A stretch of 64,000 nt of DNA from contig JAIXHJ010000014.1 of the NCBI GenBank assembly GCA_030145845.1, positions 51,097 through 115,096 of the forward strand, in the 5' to 3' direction. This DNA is from Pseudomonadota bacterium (GTDB lineage Bacteria > Pseudomonadota > Gammaproteobacteria > Pseudomonadales > Oceanobacteraceae). The notes below the pieces were generated by a model. The model was not told the DNA's origin. It saw only the letters and a program-made list of their open reading frames with translations, and searched no databases. Both the position numbers and the translations under genes were made by a program. Position 1 is the stretch's first letter. Every line of letters begins with the position of its first letter. Shown here in pieces: positions 1 through 7,744 of this stretch.

Positions 1-116
1 TCAGCTCTGGGCTGATCCTGTTCATAGGCCGTGATCTGCTGTTCCAGCAGCGTCAGGCGCTGCTCCACCGGCAGACTGAATGACAGGTCAGAGGCAACAA
101 CAGGGGATGGCAGCAT
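1..116 (-). CDS. 5' part of an unidentified, probably iron-regulated gene
   Basis: An open frame runs leftward off the window from an ATG at 114-116. It is preceded by a good ribosome-binding site (GGAGATAAG, about 3 bases before the ATG). Only about 38 residues are visible, starting MLPSPVVASDLSF; the rest is Glu/Gln/Leu-rich and probably helical. I see no signal peptide or domain. A near-perfect Fur box lies about 40 bases upstream, so the gene is probably repressed by iron-loaded Fur. The product cannot be named from this fragment. Confidence 0.5.
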   Translation of the reverse strand, partial: MLPSPVVASDLSFSLPVEQRLTLLEQQITAYEQDQPRA

Positions 117-155
117 GGTCTTATCTCCGGCAGCTGGGTAGGCAATTCAAATTAA

Positions 156-170
156 CGATAATAATTATCA
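156..170. promoter_or_regulatory. Candidate Fur box
   Basis: The sequence CGATAATAATTATCA fits the 7-1-7 Fur consensus TGATAATNATTATCA at 14 of 15 positions. It lies between the leftward partial gene (start 116) and the rightward lipid kinase (start about 268), closer to the former. By position it could overlap the leftward promoter. Control of the kinase is possible but less likely. Confidence 0.6.
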
Positions 171-267
171 TTTACAAATATTAAGTGGTAATCAGCTGCC
201 GGTAGTTTCATAGCTGTGATCAATGAGGGTCGCTATACTCGTGGCCGCAGACAGGACACAGGGTGCG

Positions 268-1164
268 GTGACGGTGGTGAAGAAGGTTCTGGTGATTGAA
301 AACCCGCTGGCCGGAGGAGCACGGCGCGGGTTAACGGCGGAGGTACTCTGCCGTCTGTCGGATGCCGGCTGTGAAGTGAGTCTGTACCGTACCCGCGCCC
401 GCGGGGATGCGCTGAATGGTATACGCCAGTGCCGCTTCCGCCCGGATATGATCGCGGTAGCCGGTGGTGATGGTACGGTGAACGAGGTGGTGAATGCGCT
501 GACCGACCCGGTGCCGCTGGCGCTGATTCCCTGTGGCACCACCAATGTTCTGGCACTGGAGCTGGGCATCCGTCAGGACGCGCAGCAGATTGCTGACAGT
601 ATCCTGTCCGGCCAGCTGCGCCCTGTCTGTCCGGGTAAGGTCAACGGCCTGCGTTTTGTGCAGATGGCGGGTGTCGGTTATGACGCATGGGTGGTGCAGG
701 GTGTGAATCTGCAGCTGAAACAGAAAACCGGCAAGCTGGCGTATGTGCTGTCGATGCTGCAGCAGTTGTCTGCCTATGGGCGGCGGTCCTACCGGGTAAC
801 CGTGGACGGTCAGGCGGCGCAGGCTTATTCCCTGATTATGACCAATGGCCGTTTCTATGCCGGCACCTTTGTTCTGTCGCGCCGGGCGTCGCTGGCAGAG
901 CCACAGATTCAGGTGCTGATGATGCAGGGCCGTTCACGTCTGCAGCTGTTGCTGGCTTTGCTGGCCCTGCCTTTTGGTCAGATGGAACGCATACCGGGAA
1001 TCCGTTCACTGGCGGCCCGCTCGGTCAGGGTTGAATCGATGACGGCCGAAGGACCTGCGGAGCCTGTGCAGGCCGATGGGGATGTGGTCACGCAGCTGCC
1101 GCTGTTGCTGGAAATGGAAGAGCGGCCGCTGCTGTTTGCGGCCCCTGAGGGCTCACCAGCGTAG
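268..1164 (+). CDS. Diacylglycerol kinase-family lipid kinase (YegS/LCB5 type)
   Basis: Predicted to phosphorylate a lipid such as diacylglycerol or a sphingoid-like substrate with ATP at the membrane. The catalytic-domain signature is present: ENPLAGG near residue 11 and GGDGTVNEVVN at about 66-76, followed by the PCGTTN loop. At about 298 residues it has normal family length. The frame is open from an ATG at 223, but that codon has no ribosome-binding site and lies upstream of a TATACT -10-like element (234-239). I prefer GTG at 268, which leads straight into the first beta strand (KKVLVIENP). Its last 12 bases overlap the end of the convergent gene at 1153-1536. The true substrate cannot be told from sequence. 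Confidence 0.85.
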   Translation: MTVVKKVLVIENPLAGGARRGLTAEVLCRLSDAGCEVSLYRTRARGDALNGIRQCRFRPDMIAVAGGDGTVNEVVNALTDPVPLALIPCGTTNVLALELGIRQDAQQIADSILSGQLRPVCPGKVNGLRFVQMAGVGYDAWVVQGVNLQLKQKTGKLAYVLSMLQQLSAYGRRSYRVTVDGQAAQAYSLIMTNGRFYAGTFVLSRRASLAEPQIQVLMMQGRSRLQLLLALLALPFGQMERIPGIRSLAARSVRVESMTAEGPAEPVQADGDVVTQLPLLLEMEERPLLFAAPEGSPA

Positions 1165-1536
1165 CGGTTTTTCTTCACCACGGATCAGTTTGATCCAGCC
1201 GCCGTCGCCGTTTTCGCCCTCGCTTTCCTGCCAGCCGCTGTCGGAGCAGCGGATTTCGCAGCCCAGCGCCTGATGTGCAGAACGGGCACAGTCGAGGTCG
1301 TTATTCCACGGCGTGTCATTCTGTTTGATCCACAGGCTGGCGAAGTTTTTCTCGGCATTTTCATTGAGGAAAATATCCATCATCCGTGCCGCCTGCGTTA
1401 CCCGCCAGTGACTGTGGCCGGCGCTGCTTTTCAGCTCCTCAACCTGTCCGGACAGTGACTGTTCCAGCCACTGACGGACTGCCTGCGGGTCAGGTTTCAT
1501 CAGATAAATTTCAATATCGGGAAAGCGTTCAGTCAT
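1153..1536 (-). CDS. Conserved hypothetical protein, 127 residues
   Basis: A soluble, acidic protein with no signal peptide or membrane segment. It begins MTERFPDIEIYLMK and has a compact alpha/beta look with several Trp residues, ending GGWIKLIRGEEKPLRW. I do not recognise a named domain. Its ATG overlaps the last 8 bases of the upstream membrane-protein gene (1529-1795), so the two are probably co-translated. At the other end it overlaps the convergent lipid kinase by 12 bases. Codon use resembles the neighbours, and the frame contradicts the kinase only at the tail, so I take it as real. Confidence 0.7.
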   Translation of the reverse strand: MTERFPDIEIYLMKPDPQAVRQWLEQSLSGQVEELKSSAGHSHWRVTQAARMMDIFLNENAEKNFASLWIKQNDTPWNNDLDCARSAHQALGCEIRCSDSGWQESEGENGDGGWIKLIRGEEKPLRW

Positions 1537-1795
1537 CTCGGGAAGTCAGCCTGATAATACGGAGGATACCGAGGGCGATATAACCCATGGCAGCCAGTAT
1601 GCCGCCCACCCCGGTCACGAACAGCCCGCACAATACCAGTATTTCCTGTTTCAGCGAAGGCAGCATCATGCGGTCTGCCAGCACCACAACAGCGAGGCCG
1701 GTAAAAAAAACAAACGCACCAATCACAAACAGGCGCAGATTTTCGCGGTCTTTGTTTGCCCGCTCCAGCAGCCAGCGGCGAATGCCAGAAGCCAT
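1529..1795 (-). CDS. Small two-helix membrane protein
   Basis: An 88-residue protein with a basic N-terminus (MASGIRRWLLERANKDREN) and two hydrophobic segments at about 21-41 and 52-78, the second Gly-rich. Both ends are predicted to be cytoplasmic. Family unknown. It is the first gene of a pair with the 127-residue protein that overlaps its 3' end. Confidence 0.7.
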   Translation of the reverse strand: MASGIRRWLLERANKDRENLRLFVIGAFVFFTGLAVVVLADRMMLPSLKQEILVLCGLFVTGVGGILAAMGYIALGILRIIRLTSRDD

Positions 1796-1839
1796 GATGT
1801 CACTCTTTTCTGCAATACCGGCTCAGCATAGCAGAGAGG

Positions 1840-2637
1840 CTATTGGGCAGCGAGACGCCAGCTCTGTTCGCAACGCAGCAGATAGGCCGGTTTCAGGGCG
1901 TCACCGACGGCGGGCCAGGTGCCGGCACTGAGTTCACACAGGTTGCTGACCAGCTGGTCGGAGAAACGGCTCAGGCGGCTGATCTGCTGTTGCTGCTGCT
2001 TGCCGTTACGCTGGCTTATGGCCAGCTGCACCCGGTTATCGGCCAGTTGCTGCTGCATGCCCAGCAGCTGCTGACTGACGGCGCTGAGCTGTTGCTGTTG
2101 TTGGTGTTGTTGCATGACCTGTTGTTCTGCCCACTGTTGCTGTGCTGCGGCATACTGCTGCCACTGCGTCAGCTGTGCCAGCCATTGCCGGCGTTCTTCC
2201 GCCTGTTGCTGCTGCAGTCCGCTGATCTGTTGCTGCAGATTGAGGGAACCTGTGGTCAGATTTTTTATCTGTTGTTTCAGGTCGCTGATCAGCACGCCAC
2301 TGCTGAGCAGCAGACAGAATAGCAGCAGGGCGATAACGGCCCGGCTCCAGTCCGCTGGCGGGCGTTGTGCCCGGATGGCAGCGGCCGGCGTTTGCTCTGC
2401 GGTGCTGGCGGGGGTGTGCGGCGACAGCAGACAACTGAATGCCGCACTGAGTGACAGCAGCTGCTGTTCCAGCGCTGGACGCTGCTCATCGCCGGCCTGG
2501 CGGAGCTGTTCCAGTGTCTGCTGATAACGCAGGCGGAAGGCGGCGCGGATATCCGCCGGCTGCCGGCTCAGGGTCCCCAGAAGGCTGTGTGCCTGAGCAG
2601 AAGTGAGCGTGTTGCTGTTGTGAACCGGGTGTTCCAT
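1840..2637 (-). CDS. Gln-rich coiled-coil membrane protein
   Basis: A 265-residue protein: a cytoplasmic N-terminal helical region (about 1-95), one membrane segment (AVIALLLFCLLLSSGVLIS, about 101-119), then a long coiled coil very rich in glutamine (about 120-235) and a short tail with two Cys. The frame extends 33 codons further upstream, but the ATG at 2637 has a strong ribosome-binding site (GGAGGGAAC, 3 bases away) and the upstream part has none. The Gln-run DNA (CTG/CAG-rich) is low complexity and creates several long shadow frames. The layout resembles envelope or cell-division scaffold proteins, but I do not recognise the family. Confidence 0.75.
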   Translation of the reverse strand: MEHPVHNSNTLTSAQAHSLLGTLSRQPADIRAAFRLRYQQTLEQLRQAGDEQRPALEQQLLSLSAAFSCLLSPHTPASTAEQTPAAAIRAQRPPADWSRAVIALLLFCLLLSSGVLISDLKQQIKNLTTGSLNLQQQISGLQQQQAEERRQWLAQLTQWQQYAAAQQQWAEQQVMQQHQQQQQLSAVSQQLLGMQQQLADNRVQLAISQRNGKQQQQQISRLSRFSDQLVSNLCELSAGTWPAVGDALKPAYLLRCEQSWRLAAQ

Positions 2638-2989
2638 GGTGTTCCCTCCCTGTGAAGGATCATCGTCCCGCAGCCGCATAATGACGACAATCAGGCGCGG
2701 GTATGGGAGCGTTTGCCGGCGGGTCAAAGTGGTCACTGGGAGCCGCCCGTGGCAGTTGGCATGCTGAGTAATATGTAACTAGACTGACATTAACCGCACC
2801 AGGGTCTGTTCACACCAGATGAATCAGACCTGCTGAGAACCCGTTTTTCTCAGCACAAGGAGTGAGGCGTGATATTCGCTTAACCCGTCAGGCCACACTC
2901 TCAGCGCCTTGCCTGAGGTATTTTTAGCCGATAACAGACCTGTTTAATGAGTGTGAACAGGCCCTAACAAAGAGAAAAGAGAGCTGTCT
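2638..2989. other. Intergenic region with inverted repeats, no gene seen
   Basis: About 350 bases between divergent genes. It contains a perfect 8-bp hairpin (GCTGAGAA at 2832-2839 with TTCTCAGC at 2847-2854, 7-base loop) with no T-tract. It also has a 14-bp inverted pair with one mismatch (2802-2815 against 2951-2964, core CTGTTCACAC/GTGTGAACAG). Repeated CAGACCTG words occur near 2826 and 2936. These may be regulator sites or a structured 5' leader for the gene starting at 2990. Confidence 0.5.
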
Positions 2990-3550
2990 GTGAGTATTAG
3001 GGATGACGACGAACTGAGTGAAAGCCAGCGTCTGAATATGCTGGAAGAAACCGTATCCACCAACCGGCTGGTACTGATGGCCATGGCGGTGGTGGCGGTG
3101 GTGGCAATCTCAGTCGGGGTTACCATCGGCGTGATCAAACTGATGACGCCGGATATGAGTTATGTCGACAGTCGTGCCTTTGCCCGGCTGGAGCGTGAGG
3201 TGGCGATCCTGAAAGACGCTGCCATCAGCTATGAAAAGAGCCTGAATAAGGCCCGTGAGCTGCTGGATACCAGTAATTCCTCAACCTACAAGGCACTGAT
3301 GCTGGAACAGGAACAGAGTCACCAGCGCTATCTGCAGACACTGAAAGAAGGGATGAGGGATCTGGCGCGGATGATTCCCGGTTCGCGTACCTGGCTGGAA
3401 GAATACAACGAACAGCTGGATCAGGTGGCGGCGGAAAGCCGCGCCCGTATGCAGCGGCTGGCCGATATTCAGACCAGCAACCTGCCGCCGGCCGATACCT
3501 ACGCCCTGCCGGATATGCTCGACCCGGTCCAGGTAAAGGAAGGGGAGTAA
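2990..3550 (+). CDS. Membrane-anchored coiled-coil protein
   Basis: 186 residues from a GTG start, the first in-frame start after the upstream stop. An acidic cytoplasmic N-terminus (about 1-25) is followed by one membrane segment (LVLMAMAVVAVVAISVGVTIGVI, about 27-49). The rest is a predicted extracytoplasmic helical coiled coil (about 60-165) with many Glu/Lys/Arg/Gln heptad-like stretches. No named family recognised. The Shine-Dalgarno is weak (AGAGAG-like), so the start is uncertain by a few codons. Confidence 0.7.
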   Translation: MSIRDDDELSESQRLNMLEETVSTNRLVLMAMAVVAVVAISVGVTIGVIKLMTPDMSYVDSRAFARLEREVAILKDAAISYEKSLNKARELLDTSNSSTYKALMLEQEQSHQRYLQTLKEGMRDLARMIPGSRTWLEEYNEQLDQVAAESRARMQRLADIQTSNLPPADTYALPDMLDPVQVKEGE

Positions 3551-3560
3551 ATCCCCGCTT

Positions 3561-4214
3561 TCAGCCGCGCTGGTCAGCAACAAACGGATTGGTGCGGCGC
3601 TCATGACCGAACGTGGATTCGGGTCCGTGACCGGGAATAAAGGTCACATCATCGCCCAGCGGGAACAGCTTATCGCGGATGGAAGACACCAGCTCAGCAT
3701 GGTTGCCTTTCGGAAAATCCGTGCGTCCGATTGACCCCTGAAAAATCACATCACCGACAATCGCCAGTTTATCCTGCGGACTGTAAAACACCACATGGCC
3801 GGGAGTATGCCCGGGGCAATGAATCACCTGCAGGGTGACGTCGCCAACGCTGACCGTATCACCATCGTTCAGCCAGCGGTCCGGAGTGAAGGTTTCCGCG
3901 GCCGGAAAACCAAACATGGCCGACTGCTGCGGTAAGCCCTCAATCCAGAACAGATCCCCTTTTTCCGGTCCTTCAATGGGAATATCCAGCGTGCGCGCCA
4001 GTTCGGCGGTGCCGCCGGCATGGTCAATATGGGCGTGGGTGAGGAGGATTTTTTCGGCGTCTGCACCCATGCTGCTGAGCTGTGCCTGAACCCGGTCCAG
4101 ATCACCGCCGGGATCGACAACGGCGGCTTTACGGGTGGTGTTACACATCAGGATGGTGCAGTTCTGGACGAAGGCCGTTACCGGCACAACGGCGACAGAT
4201 AAGCTCATATTCAT
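3561..4214 (-). CDS. gloC: Type II glyoxalase, metallo-beta-lactamase fold (GloC/YcbL-like)
   Basis: A predicted cytoplasmic Zn hydrolase that cleaves S-D-lactoylglutathione to D-lactate and glutathione in methylglyoxal detoxification. The metal site THAHIDH (residues 59-65) is intact, with further ligands in CPGHTPGH and IPGHG. The N-terminus VVPVTAFVQNC matches the E. coli YcbL pattern. The frame is open to 4253 (230 residues), but the ATG at 4214 has CGGAG 4 bases upstream and gives about 217 residues, close to YcbL length; ATG 4208 is the alternative. It ends close to the convergent membrane-protein gene at 3550. Confidence 0.88.
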   Translation of the reverse strand: MNMSLSVAVVPVTAFVQNCTILMCNTTRKAAVVDPGGDLDRVQAQLSSMGADAEKILLTHAHIDHAGGTAELARTLDIPIEGPEKGDLFWIEGLPQQSAMFGFPAAETFTPDRWLNDGDTVSVGDVTLQVIHCPGHTPGHVVFYSPQDKLAIVGDVIFQGSIGRTDFPKGNHAELVSSIRDKLFPLGDDVTFIPGHGPESTFGHERRTNPFVADQRG

Positions 4215-4286
4215 CAGACTCCGGGCAATCAGGCTGCGGATTGAAAGGGGCATAGGTTAGCCCGCAGCCTGACCCGGCGCAAACGC

Positions 4287-5729
4287 TCAGAAGGTGGCGA
4301 TGGCCGGTTTCACTCCGGCATAGCGTGGCATGGTCATACCGGCGCTGGCGTTAATATAGGTCGGGTCGGCGACCACATAGCGTTTGCCACGGTAGCGCCA
4401 GCTGTCGCCGCTGACCTCGCCATCAAAGGCTACGGCGGTGGCGACATGGCCGGGGTAGTCGAGAATCACCACATCCAGTCCGAGCAGGGATTCGGTCAGC
4501 CAGGCAAACAGTGCGGCGCGGTCTTCGCAGTCTGAATATGGGTAATGCAGGGTCTCCAGCGGGAAGAGGTAATTTTCTTCCTGAAACTGATCCTGATCCG
4601 TTTTGTAGGCGAAGGCCGTCTGCACAAAGCGCAGCAGGCGGTTGACGGCTTCGGTTTCGCTCTGGTTACGCACCACCGGCGCCAGCTGCTGCAGCAGGGA
4701 ATCGGCGGTGACCGCCGGCAGGCCGGCACGGAAATAATTGGGCAGTGACAGTTGCGGATAACTGCTGAAGTAGCTGACGTAACGCTGCGGATAGGCGACG
4801 CTGATGTCGTACTGCTGGCCGTCGTAGCGGAAGCTCAGGCGGCGCTGTTCGTCATCGCCGCTTAAGGCAAAACGGTTCGGCTCACTGAAATCGAGTGGCC
4901 GTGCGCCTTCTTCGTGCTGACCTTCATAGGTGTAGACCTTGCCGGGTTTTGCCTGGCGTTCATTCAGGTTGATGGCGTAATAGCGTTTACCACTGAGGGT
5001 AAAGTAGGTGACGCCGAACAGCGGCTGATCTGAGGTCAGCAGCAGATAAATACGGCGGTTATAAGCAACACGGGCATCGTAGCCGCCTTTCACCAGCAGG
5101 AACCAGCTGGTCAGTACCCGGCTGGTGTCATCGCTCTGCAGGCTGCGGGCAAAACGGTCGAACAGCAGGGCGGTGCCCCAGTCGTTCAGCCCGAGCAGCT
5201 CAGCCTGCTGCTGCAGTTGCTGTACCGTGGCTTTATGGTCTGTGGTGGCCAGCTGCTGCCAGTAAGCGGCAATGGACTGATTGCTGATCTGGTCGCGGAA
5301 GCGGGTGATCAGCGCTGACGGATAACTGATGCGGATGTGAGTACCGTAAAAATCAAACTCAGCGACAGGCTGACCGGCCGGCAGGGGGCGTGGGGGTGTA
5401 ACCGGTTGCGGCACCGGCGCCTGAGGCAGCGGCCGGATGCTGACTACGGGGGTATCCGGCCCGGGTGTGGCCGGCTGTTCCGGTGCCTGGGGCAGGTCGG
5501 ACGGTTTCGGCTGCGGATCGCGCTGGTCGGCGGGCCTGATATCAACCGGCTGCCATTTACGCTTGAGGAATGTCAGGAAGGCTTTATCGTTTTCATCCAG
5601 ATACGTCTGGAATTCGCCCTGGGTTTTTTTCAGCCACTGCTGGTATTCCGATTCGGCGTCTGATTCGGCTTGTAACGGCGTCAGGGGCAGCAGACCGGCA
5701 AACAGCAACAGACAGGCAGACTTTTTCAT
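4287..5729 (-). CDS. Secreted transglutaminase-like cysteine protease-fold protein
   Basis: 480 residues with a cleavable signal peptide (MKKSACLLLFAGLLPLTPLQA). Next come a charged helical stretch, a Pro-rich linker (about 70-125), an unassigned domain and a C-terminal transglutaminase-like core. The catalytic triad is visible: Cys401 in YSDCEDRA, His428 in YPGHVATAV and Asp455 in VVADPTYI. Such periplasmic proteins often act as proteases or peptide-bond-modifying enzymes; the substrate is unknown. It sits downstream of the LPP20-type lipoprotein, separated by a terminator hairpin at 5741-5769, so read-through would be partial. Confidence 0.8.
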   Translation of the reverse strand: MKKSACLLLFAGLLPLTPLQAESDAESEYQQWLKKTQGEFQTYLDENDKAFLTFLKRKWQPVDIRPADQRDPQPKPSDLPQAPEQPATPGPDTPVVSIRPLPQAPVPQPVTPPRPLPAGQPVAEFDFYGTHIRISYPSALITRFRDQISNQSIAAYWQQLATTDHKATVQQLQQQAELLGLNDWGTALLFDRFARSLQSDDTSRVLTSWFLLVKGGYDARVAYNRRIYLLLTSDQPLFGVTYFTLSGKRYYAINLNERQAKPGKVYTYEGQHEEGARPLDFSEPNRFALSGDDEQRRLSFRYDGQQYDISVAYPQRYVSYFSSYPQLSLPNYFRAGLPAVTADSLLQQLAPVVRNQSETEAVNRLLRFVQTAFAYKTDQDQFQEENYLFPLETLHYPYSDCEDRAALFAWLTESLLGLDVVILDYPGHVATAVAFDGEVSGDSWRYRGKRYVVADPTYINASAGMTMPRYAGVKPAIATF

Positions 5730-5740
5730 ATTTCCTCCGC

Positions 5741-5769
5741 AAAAAGAAAAGCCGGCGCAGGGCCGGCTT
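5741..5769 (-). terminator. Rho-independent terminator after the LPP20-type lipoprotein gene
   Basis: Read leftward, AAGCCGGC and GCCGGCTT form an 8-bp stem (5762-5769 with 5749-5756) around a 5-base loop. It is followed by a T-rich run (complement of 5741-5748). Confidence 0.8.
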
Positions 5770-5791
5770 CTGAGACAGGACAGCGGTTAAC

Positions 5792-6373
5792 TCAGTTCTC
5801 GTTCTCCATGCGGGAGATTTCGCTGGCCATTTCATCAAAGGATTTTTCGGCCTGGAATTTCTGCCACAGCGCGCGCTCATTGTTCATTGAGGTTTTCAGC
5901 GCCTGTTCTGCCAGCTGATTGACGGTGTCGGCATCCAGACCAACCAGCACCACCATACCGCCGCTCGGGGTTGGCATCTGGCGTACAATCCGGGAACCGA
6001 CCAGAGTCTCTTTGGTGATCTGTTTGGTGACCGAGGTGTTCACGCGGTCAACGGTTTCGGCATCGCCGGCACCGGTGGTTTCCGCGTATTGCTTGATCAT
6101 GTTCTGCACTTCGACCTGCATGGTCTGAGCCAGTTCCACACGGGCGGCGGTTGCTGCCATCTGTTTCATGAAATTCGGACCGGCAGCGGATTTGTCGGCG
6201 TAACCGACCGCGGCCAGATCAACGCCTTCCACCGGTGCGCCACAGACCCACAGTGGTGCTTCCTGACCGGAGCCATCGGCGAACACGCAGTCTACCACCT
6301 CGTCAGTCGGGGTGGAGGCACAGGCGGCAAGCAGGGCGGTCGTTGCTGCAGCAAACATTACACGAAATTTCAT
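5792..6373 (-). CDS. LPP20-family lipoprotein
   Basis: 193 residues with a lipoprotein signal (MKFRVMFAAATTALLAAC, lipobox LAAC, lipidated Cys18). The mature part has the compact alpha/beta fold typical of LPP20/FlgP-like lipoproteins: APLWVCG, then the AVGYADKSAAG segment, a conserved helix and the GGMVVLVGLD strand. The GYAD...A...A pattern is the main reason for the assignment. Probably anchored in the outer membrane. Role unknown; relatives include flagellar and stress-related lipoproteins. The start has a ribosome-binding site (AGGAGAGGAAG). Confidence 0.72.
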   Translation of the reverse strand: MKFRVMFAAATTALLAACASTPTDEVVDCVFADGSGQEAPLWVCGAPVEGVDLAAVGYADKSAAGPNFMKQMAATAARVELAQTMQVEVQNMIKQYAETTGAGDAETVDRVNTSVTKQITKETLVGSRIVRQMPTPSGGMVVLVGLDADTVNQLAEQALKTSMNNERALWQKFQAEKSFDEMASEISRMENEN

Positions 6374-6599
6374 CTTCCTCTCCTTGAACGAAGTGAGCAG
6401 GGCTGCTGAATAATTAGTCTGCCGAGAATAGCGGATGCGTTATCAAAATACCACACGGCGGGCGGTGCTCTGCGGGGGGACTGCAGCAGGGTGTGAAACG
6501 GGCTGCAGAGCCGGATTTCCGTGCGCCTGATCCCCGGCTCAGGTTATGTCCTGCCGCCGGTGCCGGCGGCTGAACATAGTGTTGCTGCAGCACATGAAA

Positions 6600-7082
6600 T
6601 CAGTGCTGATGACCACCGGTACCGTGGGCATGACCGTGGGCGATTTCCTCGGCGCTGGCCGGCCGGACATCCTGAATATCGACCTCAAAACACAGTGTTT
6701 TTCCTGCCAGTGGATGATTGGTATCCACGTCCGCCATAAAACGGCCCATTTTGACGATGGTGACCTGGCGGCTGCCCTGTTCGGTTTCCACCCAGGCGAC
6801 CATGCCTTTCTTCCATTGGCGGCTGCCCTGCAGGTGTTTGACCGGAACCCGGGTGACGGCATTGTCGCGGCGCTGGCCGTAGGCCTGTTCCGCACTCAGG
6901 TTAATGGTGAACTGTTCCCCGGCGCTGTGGCCTTCCATTGCCTGCTCAAAACCGGCAATCATATTGTTGTGGCCATGCAGATAGGCGATGGGGCCACCTT
7001 CGGCGGTGCTTTCGATAAAGTTCTGCTCACCGTCTGACAGGCGGTAATGCAGCAGGACAACCGTATCGCGGGCAATCTTCAT
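6600..7082 (-). CDS. SlyD-like FKBP-type peptidyl-prolyl cis-trans isomerase
   Basis: 160 residues with the typical order of SlyD proteins: a split FKBP domain (VVLLHYRLSDGE at the start, then AYLHGHNNMIAGFEQAMEGH), an insert-in-flap chaperone domain (about 70-130) and the closing strand LCFEVDIQDVRPAS. A short His-rich tail (HGHAHGTGGHQH) could bind nickel or other metals. It is predicted to catalyse proline isomerisation and act as a folding helper in the cytoplasm. It is divergent from hslV, and the 226 bases beyond its 3' end (6374-6599) hold no gene. Confidence 0.9.
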   Translation of the reverse strand: MKIARDTVVLLHYRLSDGEQNFIESTAEGGPIAYLHGHNNMIAGFEQAMEGHSAGEQFTINLSAEQAYGQRRDNAVTRVPVKHLQGSRQWKKGMVAWVETEQGSRQVTIVKMGRFMADVDTNHPLAGKTLCFEVDIQDVRPASAEEIAHGHAHGTGGHQH

Positions 7083-7147
7083 AACAGTCTCTCATGCTGG
7101 GTCGGGGGGCGGAGTATCGGCGCTGGCTGCAAAGCTGGCAAGCGTCC

Positions 7148-7175
7148 CTTGATTTGTCGGTGGCTGTCCCCATAT
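7148..7175 (+). promoter_or_regulatory. Candidate sigma32 heat-shock promoter of hslVU
   Basis: CTTGAT (7148-7153), 14 bases, then CCCCATAT (7168-7175). This is very close to the sigma32 consensus CTTGAAA and CCCCATNT with 13-15 spacing. It lies 36 bases before the hslV ATG. hslVU is a known sigma32 operon in E. coli. Confidence 0.8.
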
Positions 7176-7210
7176 CCCGAAGTTCAAACAGAAAATGCAG
7201 GAACAGAGTC

Positions 7211-7741
7211 ATGACAACGATTGTATCCGTCCGCCGTGGAAATGAAGTGGTTATCGGTGGTGACGGTCAGGTTTCGCTGGGCAATACCGTAATGAAGGGG
7301 AACGCCCGCAAAGTACGGCGTCTTTATAATGGGCAGGTACTGGCAGGGTTTGCCGGTGGTACTGCCGATGCATTCACTCTGTTTGAAAAATTTGAGGCTC
7401 AGCTGCAGAAACACCATGGTCAGCTGACCCGGGCAGCCGTTGAACTGGCGAAAGAGTGGCGTTCCGACCGGGCGCTGCGCAAGCTGGAAGCGATTCTGGC
7501 GGTGGCCGATCATACGGCGTCACTGGTGATTACCGGTAACGGTGATGTACTGCAGCCGGAAGACGATCTGATTGGTGTGGGTTCCGGCGGTAACTATGCG
7601 CTGTCCGCTGCACGGGCGCTGCTCGACAATACTGATCTGAGCGCTTTTGAAATTGTTGAAAAAAGCCTGAATATCGCCGGCGATATCTGTGTCTTCACCA
7701 ACCATAATCAGACCATCGAACGCCTGGCATACGGAGAATAA
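7211..7741 (+). CDS. hslV: HslV, peptidase subunit of the HslVU ATP-dependent protease
   Basis: A 176-residue proteasome-beta-like threonine protease. After Met removal, Thr2 is the nucleophile (MTTIVSVRR). Conserved family stretches include [32 protein letters not shown] and [21 protein letters not shown]. Twelve subunits form two stacked hexamers that degrade proteins unfolded by HslU. The frame is open from 7094, but ATG 7211 gives the exact mature N-terminus of the family and has AGGAAC upstream. hslU starts 3 bases after its stop. A sigma32-type promoter lies just upstream. Confidence 0.98.
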   Translation: MTTIVSVRRGNEVVIGGDGQVSLGNTVMKGNARKVRRLYNGQVLAGFAGGTADAFTLFEKFEAQLQKHHGQLTRAAVELAKEWRSDRALRKLEAILAVADHTASLVITGNGDVLQPEDDLIGVGSGGNYALSAARALLDNTDLSAFEIVEKSLNIAGDICVFTNHNQTIERLAYGE

Positions 7742-7744
7742 ATT

